From NCBI GenBank assembly GCA_902497185.1, contig CABVEG010000144.1, positions 1-5,284 of the forward strand: a stretch of 5,284 nucleotides of DNA, read 5' to 3'. A program made the position numbers and the translations under genes. Source of the DNA: an uncultured Eubacteriales bacterium (GTDB taxonomy: Bacteria > Bacillota > Clostridia > Lachnospirales > CAG-274). Each line of letters starts with the position of its first letter. Position 1 is the first letter of the stretch. The notes below the pieces were generated by a model, which saw nothing but the letters and a program-made list of their open reading frames with translations, was not told the DNA's origin and made no database searches. Positions 1-5,284 of this stretch are shown here, piece by piece.

Positions 1-5
1 ATAAA

Positions 6-1178
6 TTAATTGTTTATTACAACCTTGTCAACCTGAACCACAATATAATATGTTTCGTTTATTGCTTTTATTCTTTCATTTATTTTTTTTATTATTTCAT
101 TATCCTTTAACTCAAAATTAAAGGGCACTTCAAGGTCAAATATAATATTTGTTCTCATTGGACCGCTGGTTATTCTGAAATCGTGGAAATGTAGTATAGG
201 GCTAATATCATTTATTATACTGCTAACTGTATCCTTAAGAGTGTTTACAAATTCGTTTTCCGTTTCAATGGGATCCATATGAATACTAATTTCGCATTTA
301 TACTTTCTTTTTATTTTTTCTTCAATACTGTCAATAATGTCATGTGCCTCCATTACATTCATTTCAGCAGGAATTTCAGCGTGTAATGAAACGATAACCC
401 TTCCCGGACCATAATCATGAATATTCAAATCGTGTATTCCTTTTATTTTACCATCCCTTAAAATTTCCTCCTCAAGCTCCTTTACAAATTCAGGATCAGG
501 AGCCTTGCCTAAGAGAGGCTGTAATGTATCACTTGCCGCCTCAATACCAGCCTTAAATACAAATAAAGCGACGAGTATACCTGCATATCCGTCAATATTT
601 ATGCTGAAAATATGGCCTATAATAAGACTTAATAATACTGCTCCTGTAGCAATGCAGTCACTTAAACTGTCTGCTGATGTTGCAAGCATTGCAGAAGCAT
701 TAAGTTTATTGCCTATTTTTTTATTAAAAAGTGCCATCCACAATTTAAGACAAATTGAAAATACAAGTATAATCAGTGAAAAAATTGAAAATTCAACTGT
801 TACAGGGTTCAAAATTTTATCAACAGAACTTTTTAAAAGCTCTACAGCGGTAATTATAATAAGAATGGCTATAAGCAAACCTGACAAATATTCATATCTG
901 CCGTGACCATAAGGATGGTCATTGTCCGCAGGCTTATCTGCCAATTTAAAACCAATAATGGTTATAATTGAAGATGCGGCATCTGATAAGTTGTTAAAGG
1001 CATCTGCAATTACTGAAATAGAGGCTGATATAATGCCTGTTAAAAGCTTTATACAAAATAATATTATATTGCATACAATTCCTACACCACCGCTTAATGT
1101 ACCGTAATCCTTTCTTACACTTGGATTTAAAATATCATCACTGTTTTTAACAAACAGCTTAATTAATAAACCTGTCAT
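6..1178 (-). CDS. Cation diffusion facilitator (CDF) transporter, probable Mn2+ exporter
   Basis: This 390-residue integral membrane protein of the CDF family exchanges divalent metal for protons to export it from the cytoplasm. About six membrane segments lie near residues 30-52, 55-78, 98-115, 130-152, 165-187 and 192-210. The family motif HPYGHGR is at 88-94. The metal site reads N62xxxD66 in TM2 (NNLSD) and D170xxxD174 in TM5 (DSLSD). Zn-type CDFs usually carry His/Asp here, while NxxxD-DxxxD is the pattern associated with bacterial Mn exporters such as MntE, so Mn2+ is the inferred substrate. Residues about 225-302 form the usual cytoplasmic dimerisation domain. Residues about 305-390 look like a second copy, making the protein longer than the common ~300-residue CDFs. 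The ATG at 1178 is preceded by a weak AGAGGA site. The stop is at 6-8, and any terminator lies outside the window. The gene is divergent from the GH105 gene. The family call is firm; the metal is less so. Confidence 0.95.
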   Translation of the reverse strand: MTGLLIKLFVKNSDDILNPSVRKDYGTLSGGVGIVCNIILFCIKLLTGIISASISVIADAFNNLSDAASSIITIIGFKLADKPADNDHPYGHGRYEYLSGLLIAILIIITAVELLKSSVDKILNPVTVEFSIFSLIILVFSICLKLWMALFNKKIGNKLNASAMLATSADSLSDCIATGAVLLSLIIGHIFSINIDGYAGILVALFVFKAGIEAASDTLQPLLGKAPDPEFVKELEEEILRDGKIKGIHDLNIHDYGPGRVIVSLHAEIPAEMNVMEAHDIIDSIEEKIKRKYKCEISIHMDPIETENEFVNTLKDTVSSIINDISPILHFHDFRITSGPMRTNIIFDLEVPFNFELKDNEIIKKINERIKAINETYYIVVQVDKVVINN

Positions 1179-1213
1179 TTATATTCCTCTTTTCTATAAC
1201 AATGTTAAATATA

Positions 1214-1242
1214 ATTATAACAAATAAGGGTAGGGTTAGAAA
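1214..1242 (-). promoter_or_regulatory. Possible promoter for the CDF gene
   Basis: On the minus strand a perfect -10 hexamer TATAAT lies at 1219-1214. It would start transcription about 30 nt before the CDF start codon. The -35 at 17-bp spacing (TTTCTA, 1242-1237) matches TTGACA poorly, so the call rests on the -10 alone, and such hexamers are common in AT-rich DNA. Confidence 0.3.
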
Positions 1243-1277
1243 AGAGTAACATTTAATTTAAAGATATTAAATAAATA

Positions 1278-1306
1278 TTGAAAAAAATCTGTATTTATGT
1301 TAATAT
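1278..1306 (+). promoter_or_regulatory. Sigma-A-type promoter for the GH105 gene
   Basis: TTGAAA (1278-1283) is separated by exactly 17 bp from TAATAT (1301-1306). A TG dinucleotide at 1298-1299 makes it an extended -10. Transcription would start near 1313, giving a leader of about 24 nt that contains the Shine-Dalgarno GGGAGG (1325-1330), six bases before the ATG at 1337. I see no convincing catabolite-repression site or other operator. A loose ATTTAAT/ATTAAAT dyad at 1251-1272 lies just upstream of the -35. Confidence 0.65.
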
Positions 1307-1336
1307 TAAAATATAAACAACATCGGGAGGTAAATT

Positions 1337-2473
1337 ATGGACATTTTAGATAAGTATATTGATCAATTATTAGAAAAAAGTACACCTCAGGCACCAATTT
1401 GGAACATAGAAAAAATTAAAAGCGGTAAACCTTCTACTTGGAATTACATTGACGGTTGTATGATTAAGGCTATTCTTGACCTTTATGCTATTAAGGGTGA
1501 TGAAAAGTTTTTAAAGTTTGCTGATGATTTTATAGATTATTTTGTTCAGGATGATGGCAGTATTAAGTCATATGACCCTAAAGAGTATAACATTGACAAT
1601 GTAAATGCCGGCAAAACTTTATTTGAGCTTTATAAGCTTACGGGTAAGGAAAAGTATAAAAAGGCTATTGAAACCATTTATTCTCAGGTTAAGGAACAGC
1701 CAAGAACTGAAGAAGGCAATTTCTGGCATAAGATGATTTACCCTAATCAGGTATGGCTTGATGGTATGTATATGGGACAGCCATTTTATATGCAGTACGA
1801 AGTAGAATATAACAATTGTGAAAACTGCAAGGACAGCTACAATCAGTTCCTTAATGTTTATAAAAACTTGAGAGATCCTAAAACGGGACTTTATTACCAT
1901 GGCTATGATTGTTCAAGAAAAGCTTTTTGGTGTGATAAGGTAACAGGTCTTTCAAGAAACTTTTGGTTAAGAGCTCTCGGTTGGTATGCAATGGCTCTTA
2001 TTGATACTGTTTCAGTTATGCCTGATTCAATGATTGATGAAAAAGAAAAACTTTCTTCTATTTACAAGGAGCTTATTGATTCAATGTTAAAGTACCAGAC
2101 AGAAAATGGTATGTGGTATCAGGTAGTAAATCTTGGAGGTATTCCGGGTAATTATCTTGAAACAAGCGGCAGTTCAATATTTGCTTATGCTATTATGAAG
2201 AGTGTGAGAATGGGTATTCTTGATGAAAGTTATTTCAAGTATGGAGAAAAAGCCTTTAACGGTGTTTGTGAAAAGTATCTTTCAGAAAAGGACGGCGAAC
2301 TTCAGCTTGATGGAATTTGTCTTGTTGCAGGCTTAGGTCCTGAGGATAATACCAGAAGAGATGGTACTTTTGGTTATTATATGTCTGAACCTATAGTATC
2401 AAATGATGCTAAGGGCGTTGGACCTCTTGTTCTTGCTTATATTGAAATTCTCTATAAGGAACAAAACAAATAA
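1337..2473 (+). CDS. GH105 unsaturated rhamnogalacturonyl hydrolase (YteR-like)
   Basis: This 378-residue enzyme of glycoside hydrolase family 105 has nearly the same length as B. subtilis YteR. The family removes the 4,5-unsaturated uronic acid that polysaccharide lyases leave at the non-reducing end of oligosaccharides, classically rhamnogalacturonan fragments from pectin. The fold is an (alpha/alpha)6 barrel. WLDGMYM at 140-146 holds the catalytic acid D142 (YteR Asp143). H131, H188 (YYHGY), R212 and W216 (WLRALGWY) sit one residue off the YteR substrate-site positions as I recall them, and D87 matches YteR Asp88. The conserved ETSGSSIFAYA segment is at 275-285. No signal peptide or membrane segment is visible, so it should act in the cytoplasm on imported oligosaccharides. 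The ATG follows GGGAGG by six bases. No lyase, sugar importer or uronate gene is adjacent, so the precise substrate (rhamnogalacturonyl, glucuronyl or galacturonyl) is open. The family call is firm. Confidence 0.95.
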   Translation: MDILDKYIDQLLEKSTPQAPIWNIEKIKSGKPSTWNYIDGCMIKAILDLYAIKGDEKFLKFADDFIDYFVQDDGSIKSYDPKEYNIDNVNAGKTLFELYKLTGKEKYKKAIETIYSQVKEQPRTEEGNFWHKMIYPNQVWLDGMYMGQPFYMQYEVEYNNCENCKDSYNQFLNVYKNLRDPKTGLYYHGYDCSRKAFWCDKVTGLSRNFWLRALGWYAMALIDTVSVMPDSMIDEKEKLSSIYKELIDSMLKYQTENGMWYQVVNLGGIPGNYLETSGSSIFAYAIMKSVRMGILDESYFKYGEKAFNGVCEKYLSEKDGELQLDGICLVAGLGPEDNTRRDGTFGYYMSEPIVSNDAKGVGPLVLAYIEILYKEQNK

Positions 2474-2489
2474 GAATTATACATATACT

Positions 2490-2517
2490 AAAAAGCGGCG
2501 TTTAATCGCCGTTTTTT
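2490..2517 (+). terminator. Intrinsic terminator after GH105, abutting the ABC gene's ribosome site
   Basis: The stem CGGCG (2496-2500) pairs with CGCCG (2507-2511) around the loop TTTAAT. It extends by a G-U pair and by A's at 2490-2494 against T's at 2513-2517. A run of six T's (2512-2517) follows the GC core. It begins 16 nt after the GH105 stop and ends one base before the AGAAGGAG ribosome site of the ABC gene. The short five-pair GC core suggests termination may be partial. Confidence 0.8.
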
Positions 2518-2530
2518 AGAAGGAGAAAAT

Positions 2531-4192
2531 ATGAAAAACAGGTCGGTTAATGCTTTAAAATGGATATATAAATATACAGGGCTTGAGCTTTGGTGGGTCG
2601 CATTTTTATCTGTTCTTACAGGTGCAATTTCATTGGGGTTCATTTGGTTGGCTCTTGTTTCAAGAGAAATAATTGATATAGCAACAGGTGCCCTTGAAGG
2701 CAATTTGTGGTTTGCTGCTTTTAAAATTATATTCATAATAATATTGCAGGCAGCACTTAATGTTCTTTACTGCAATATACTTATAAGAGCTATGGGTAAA
2801 ATAGACATTAAAATAAAGCAGGGGCTTTTTAATTGTCTTTTAAACAAAAAGTGGACTAATATAAATGAGTTTCATTCAGGAGAACTTTTAAACCGTTTTA
2901 CGTCAGATGTTGATATAATAATAAATGGTATTGTAAGTATTGTTCCAAGTGGTATTGCACTTGCAACAAGAATTGTTGCAGGCTTGGCGGTACTTTTTTC
3001 CATTGAACCAAAGCTAACCGTTATAGTTATTGTTTTTGGCATATTTATAACTTTTGCAAGTAAAATATATAGCAAGCATTTTAAATATCTGCATAAGGAA
3101 TTGCAAAATGCAAACGGTGTTGTTCGTTCATTTATACAGGAATGTATTGAAAATGTTGTTGTTATTAAATCTTTTGCAAATAATCATATTGTTTCATCAA
3201 GATTAAAGGATAAACAGCTTAATGCTCTTAAACTTATGTATAAAAAACAGACAATAAGCAATATTGCTGATACGGGTGTTTACATATTGTTTACGGGTGG
3301 CTACTATGCCGCACTTATATGGGGCGCCCTTAAAATAAGCAGTGGTTCAATAACCTATGGTGTTCTTACTGCATTTTTACAGATTATTGAACAGATTAAG
3401 GCTCCTATGAGGAATATAAGCGGACTTGTTCCTGCTTTTTATTCAATGATTGCATCTTCTGAAAGGCTTATTGAGCTTGAAAAACTGGATAACGAAAGTT
3501 TTTCTGATATTAACATTTCATCTGAAAAACTTTATGATGAGTTAATTTCCATTAATTTTGAGAATATAACATTTTCATACAAAGATGATACTGTTATAGA
3601 ATGTGCAAGTACTGTAATAAACAAGGGTGAGATTACTGCCATTGCAGGACCTTCAGGTATAGGTAAGTCTACAATGATGAAATTGATACTAGCCTTAATT
3701 GAACCTCAGGAGGGCAAAATTTATCTTAAACTTAAAAACAAAAATATCCCTGTGGATGCTTCCGGCAGAAAACTTTATGCATATGTGCCTCAAGGAAATA
3801 TGATACTTTCCGGTACAATAAGGGAAAATATAGCATTTTGCAAACCTGATGCCACAGATGAAGAAATTAAAAAATCAGCAAGACTTGCTATGATTTGGGA
3901 TTTTATTGAAACACTCCCTAATGGACTTGATACCATTATTGGCGAAAGAGGCTTGGGATTGAGCGAGGGGCAAATCCAGAGAATTGCTATTGCAAGGGCT
4001 TTTCTTTGTGATGCGCCTATTCTGCTGCTTGATGAGGCAACATCAGCTCTTGACGAAAAAACGGAAAAGGGACTTATTGAAAATATTAAATCTCTTAAAG
4101 ATAAGACCTGCATAATAATTTCTCATAGACATAGGACTATTGAAATGTGTGACAGAATTATAGAGTTTGATAATAAAAAACTTGTGGGATAG
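2531..4192 (+). CDS. ABC exporter half-transporter (fused membrane and ATPase domains)
   Basis: This 553-residue type IV ABC exporter subunit should work as a dimer, either with itself or with a partner encoded elsewhere; no second half-transporter is adjacent. The N-terminal membrane domain has about six segments (near 20-44, 62-86, 133-156, 160-178, 246-270 and 276-300) and the exporter motif SGELLNRFTSDVD at 116-128. The ATPase domain starts near 340: A-loop Y350, Walker A GPSGIGKST 373-381 (K379), Q-loop Q421, signature LSEGQ 477-481 (Glu replacing the usual second-position Gly), Walker B ILLLDE 497-502, D-loop SALD 505-508 and H-loop H532. All catalytic residues are present. No C39 peptidase domain or bacteriocin precursor is visible, so the substrate (drug, lipid or peptide) is unknown. 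The ATG follows AGGAG (2521-2525) by five bases. No clear promoter lies between the terminator and this gene, so expression may depend on read-through from GH105 or on a promoter inside its 3' end. Confidence 0.93.
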   Translation: MKNRSVNALKWIYKYTGLELWWVAFLSVLTGAISLGFIWLALVSREIIDIATGALEGNLWFAAFKIIFIIILQAALNVLYCNILIRAMGKIDIKIKQGLFNCLLNKKWTNINEFHSGELLNRFTSDVDIIINGIVSIVPSGIALATRIVAGLAVLFSIEPKLTVIVIVFGIFITFASKIYSKHFKYLHKELQNANGVVRSFIQECIENVVVIKSFANNHIVSSRLKDKQLNALKLMYKKQTISNIADTGVYILFTGGYYAALIWGALKISSGSITYGVLTAFLQIIEQIKAPMRNISGLVPAFYSMIASSERLIELEKLDNESFSDINISSEKLYDELISINFENITFSYKDDTVIECASTVINKGEITAIAGPSGIGKSTMMKLILALIEPQEGKIYLKLKNKNIPVDASGRKLYAYVPQGNMILSGTIRENIAFCKPDATDEEIKKSARLAMIWDFIETLPNGLDTIIGERGLGLSEGQIQRIAIARAFLCDAPILLLDEATSALDEKTEKGLIENIKSLKDKTCIIISHRHRTIEMCDRIIEFDNKKLVG

Positions 4193-4227
4193 TATACTCT
4201 TATTTTTTTGCGATATAAAGTCAGATG

Positions 4228-4276
4228 AAAAAACTGTTGCAAAATGAATAGAAAATTATTCATTTTGCAACAGTTT
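4228..4276 (-). terminator. Perfect 20-bp hairpin terminator between convergent genes
   Basis: 4231-4250 is the exact reverse complement of 4257-4276, with a six-base loop. Read on the minus strand the stem ends in six T's (plus-strand A's at 4228-4233), the correct layout for a terminator of the XRE gene, whose stop is about 10 nt upstream of the stem. In the plus direction the 3' side is only TTTCTT, so it could also stop ABC-gene transcripts, less efficiently. The stem is long and mostly A/T apart from CTGTTGC, so a dispersed palindromic repeat doubling as a terminator is an alternative. Confidence 0.8.
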
Positions 4277-4286
4277 CTTAAATTAT

Positions 4287-4559
4287 TCACTCCTTATCTA
4301 TAACAACATAACCTTTTTCAACAGCTAAATTGACAATTTCATTAATGTCAATTCCCAGAGCTATTACCATATTTGCTAAAGTTCTTAAACCGGGAAAGCA
4401 TTCCTGACGTTCTATATTTGAGTACTGCTTTTCGGTAATTCCACATTTCTCTGCTGCGTCCTTTTGGGTATAACCCAGTTCATTTCTTTTTAAAATAATG
4501 GTTTCGCTGTAAGCCTGTTTTAATAAACTTAAATTCTTATCCGATTCTAATTTTTTCAC
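4287..4559 (-). CDS. XRE-family helix-turn-helix transcriptional regulator
   Basis: This 90-residue protein is mostly one Cro/C1-type DNA-binding domain. Helix 1 is about 11-28; the turn GYTQKDAAEKCG (29-40) carries the typical TQ and AAE positions; recognition helix 3 is about 42-51 (TEKQYSNIER); then PGLRTLANMVIALGI leads to the final helices, ending near DINEIVNL (71-78). There is no ligand or dimerisation domain beyond a short tail, so it resembles small phage-like or autoregulatory repressors. The start codon is GTG (4559-4557), supported by a perfect AGGAGG (minus strand, 4573-4568) eight bases upstream; no in-frame ATG fits better. It is convergent with the ABC gene, ends in the strong hairpin at 4228-4276, and is divergent from the DUF368 gene across 400 bp. 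No toxin-like partner is next to it. Its targets are unknown; its own upstream dyads are the first candidates. Confidence 0.9.
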   Translation of the reverse strand: MKKLESDKNLSLLKQAYSETIILKRNELGYTQKDAAEKCGITEKQYSNIERQECFPGLRTLANMVIALGIDINEIVNLAVEKGYVVIDKE

Positions 4560-4579
4560 AATTATTTCCTCCTAAAATA

Positions 4580-4608
4580 TGATAAAAATTTACAAAAATA
4601 TTTTATCA
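4580..4608. repeat. Inverted repeat upstream of the XRE start, candidate operator
   Basis: TGATAAAA (4580-4587) and TTTTATCA (4601-4608) form a perfect 8-bp dyad with a 13-bp spacer. It lies 21-49 bp upstream of the XRE GTG codon and just upstream of its Shine-Dalgarno. This is a natural place for an autoregulatory operator. The arms are A/T-rich, so chance is a real alternative. Confidence 0.4.
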
Positions 4609-4631
4609 AGGTATAAAACTTATTTGTATGC

Positions 4632-4655
4632 AATGTATTTCATATTAAATACATT
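4632..4655. repeat. Inverted repeat 9-6-9, candidate operator
   Basis: AATGTATTT (4632-4640) and AAATACATT (4647-4655) are perfect reverse complements around CATATT, a 24-bp dyad of the size bound by dimeric regulators. It lies 73-96 bp upstream of the XRE start and more than 300 bp from the DUF368 start. As RNA it would form a weak A/U hairpin with no T-run, so a protein site is more likely than a terminator. Confidence 0.45.
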
Positions 4656-4690
4656 TTATGAATTTTAAATAAATACCAAATGGGGATATG

Positions 4691-4697
4691 TGTCGAA
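4691..4697 (+). promoter_or_regulatory. Exact 0A-box heptamer (possible Spo0A site)
   Basis: TGTCGAA matches the core 0A-box bound by Spo0A, the sporulation master regulator of endospore-forming Firmicutes. It lies 132 bp upstream of the XRE start and 263 bp upstream of the DUF368 start. A single seven-base match can occur by chance in a window this long, and whether the host sporulates is unknown. Confidence 0.3.
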
Positions 4698-4776
4698 TAT
4701 TGTAGTACTGTTGTTTGGGAAATGGAAATGATGCATATGAGTGGTATTCTATTAGCTTATTGTAAAAGCAAAAATG

Positions 4777-4905
4777 TTTATAAGAATTTATAAAAATATG
4801 TTAAAAATCAGCTATACGATAAGAAATATTGTTGATTATTAGTATTTATATCTGTTTATAAAATGTTTATATTTATTTTAATGCTTGTTAAACTTAAATT
4901 TATAA
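4777..4905. repeat. Recurrent TTTATA(A/T) motifs, partly at 10-11 bp spacing
   Basis: TTTATAA or TTTATAT begins at 4777, 4787, 4845, 4855, 4866 and 4899. The first pair is 10 bp apart and the next three are 10 and 11 bp apart, so within each cluster the motifs face the same side of the helix. A longer repeat, AAAATGTTTATA, occurs at 4771-4782 and 4860-4871. This may be a binding-site array or intrinsically bent DNA upstream of the DUF368 gene, or simply low-complexity sequence. Confidence 0.4.
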
Positions 4906-4959
4906 GAAGTTAAATAGTTAGCATTATTCTTATATAAAAGGTTTAAGGAGGAAAAATAT

Positions 4960-5284
4960 ATGAGTAAAATAATGACATTTATAAACGGATTTTGTATGGC
5001 GCTTGCTGACAGTGTGCCCGGAGTTTCGGGAGGCACAGTTGCATTTCTTATGGGATTTTATGATAATTTTATAGGGGCATTGGATAATATTATTTCGGGG
5101 AATATTAAACAGAAAAAAAGCGCTCTTCGTTATTTGTTTAATCTTGGTATAGGCTGGATTACAGGTTTTGGGCTTGCTGTTGTTATACTTTCAAATTTAT
5201 TTGAAGCTAATATTTACAGAGTTTCTTCTCTTTTTATCGGGTTTATTATATTTGCAATACCCTTAGTGATTTATGATGAAAAAA
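4960..5284 (+). CDS. DUF368-family membrane protein, undecaprenyl-phosphate translocase (PopT-like), 5' part
   Basis: The first 108 codons are present and the reading frame stays open to the window end, so this is truncated only by the window. Residues 17-35 (DSVPGVSGGTVAFLMGFYD) are the hallmark of DUF368 proteins, preceded by the usual short NGFCMALA stretch. Hydrophobic segments follow near 60-80 and 88-105, as expected for a polytopic membrane protein. DUF368 members (PopT) have been shown to return the undecaprenyl-phosphate lipid carrier across the cytoplasmic membrane for reuse in cell-wall and surface-polymer synthesis; assigning that role here is by family. The ATG (4960-4962) follows a strong AAGGAGG (4945-4951) by eight bases, which fixes the start. 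The gene is divergent from the XRE regulator and has a long upstream region, suggesting regulated expression. No confident promoter could be picked. Confidence 0.9.
   Translation, partial: MSKIMTFINGFCMALADSVPGVSGGTVAFLMGFYDNFIGALDNIISGNIKQKKSALRYLFNLGIGWITGFGLAVVILSNLFEANIYRVSSLFIGFIIFAIPLVIYDEK

Larger units (their letters stand above)
4560..4959. other. 400-bp non-coding divergent region between the XRE and DUF368 genes
   Basis: No ORF here has convincing coding character. Reading rightward, the region holds the XRE Shine-Dalgarno, a TGATAAAA/TTTTATCA dyad, an AATGTATTT/AAATACATT dyad, a visibly less AT-rich island at about 4680-4770 that includes an exact 0A-box heptamer, then a very AT-rich tract with repeated TTTATA motifs up to the DUF368 ribosome site. 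No -35/-10 pair is good enough to call for either gene: AT-richness gives many -10-like matches without a matching -35. I recognise no known riboswitch or T-box. Confidence 0.7.

Noticed and set aside
505..1107. Open frames of 133 and 61 codons on the plus strand (505-906, 922-1107)
   Set aside because: They lie fully antisense to the well-supported CDF gene, have no ribosome sites, and their composition is that of a shadow frame.
1251..1272. ATTTAAT/ATTAAAT dyad upstream of the GH105 -35
   Set aside because: Seven A/T-only bases in AT-rich DNA are expected by chance; not enough to call an operator.
1619..1900. 93-codon minus-strand frame inside GH105
   Set aside because: It is antisense to conserved GH105 residues, including the catalytic WLDG segment, and has no ribosome site.
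2488..4113. Minus-strand frames at 2488-2736, 2872-3075 and 3790-4113
   Set aside because: All are shadows of the ABC exporter; the last is antisense to the Q-loop, signature and Walker B regions.
4192..4209. AGTATACT palindrome followed by a T-run after the ABC stop as a terminator
   Set aside because: The palindrome has no loop and only A/T-rich pairs, so it cannot form a stable RNA hairpin.
4287..4559. XRE protein as the antitoxin of a toxin-antitoxin pair
   Set aside because: No small partner ORF lies next to it on the same strand; the neighbours are a convergent exporter and a divergent membrane protein.
4579..4609. Minus-strand TTGATA / TATCAT as an XRE promoter
   Set aside because: The spacing is 19 bp, and the predicted start would fall within the Shine-Dalgarno, so it cannot give a normally translated mRNA.
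4665..4736. 23-codon minus-strand frame with His/Phe-rich start
   Set aside because: It is too short, has no ribosome site, and no family is recognised.
4885..4936. TTGTTA, TATAAG and TATATA as DUF368 promoter elements
   Set aside because: No pair has 16-18 bp spacing, and the TATATA next to the ribosome site would leave no leader.

Overview
The window is strongly AT-rich. It has canonical AGGAGG-type Shine-Dalgarno sites, A/T-ending codons and short intrinsic terminators. Together with the gene families present, this points to a low-GC Firmicute, most likely a gut- or rumen-type Clostridia (Lachnospiraceae/Ruminococcaceae-like). That is inference; there is no rRNA or other taxonomic marker here.

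Layout from left to right. (1) Minus strand, 6-1178: a cation diffusion facilitator (CDF) with an NxxxD/DxxxD metal site, suggesting Mn2+ efflux, and a duplicated C-terminal cytoplasmic domain. (2) 1179-1336: a divergent promoter region with a good extended -10 promoter facing right. (3) Plus strand, 1337-2473: a cytoplasmic GH105 unsaturated rhamnogalacturonyl hydrolase, YteR-like. (4) 2490-2517: an intrinsic terminator ending directly at the Shine-Dalgarno of the next gene. (5) Plus strand, 2531-4192: a single-gene ABC exporter half-transporter (membrane domain plus ATPase). (6) 4228-4276: a 20-bp perfect hairpin between convergent genes, best oriented as the terminator of the minus-strand regulator. 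(7) Minus strand, 4287-4559: a 90-residue XRE-family regulator with a GTG start. (8) 4560-4959: a 400-bp non-coding region with two dyads, an exact 0A-box (Spo0A) heptamer, a less AT-rich island and roughly helically phased TTTATA motifs. (9) Plus strand, 4960 to the window end: the first 108 codons of a DUF368-family membrane protein (undecaprenyl-phosphate translocase family).

The genes do not form one obvious pathway. GH105 and the ABC exporter may be co-transcribed through a leaky terminator. The XRE regulator and the DUF368 gene are divergent and share the 400-bp regulatory region, so XRE control of itself and/or the DUF368 gene is the most natural hypothesis. I see no convincing new multi-gene system. 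The most interesting material is the duplicated CDF cytoplasmic domain, the terminator/Shine-Dalgarno junction before the ABC gene, and the structured intergenic region at 4560-4959.
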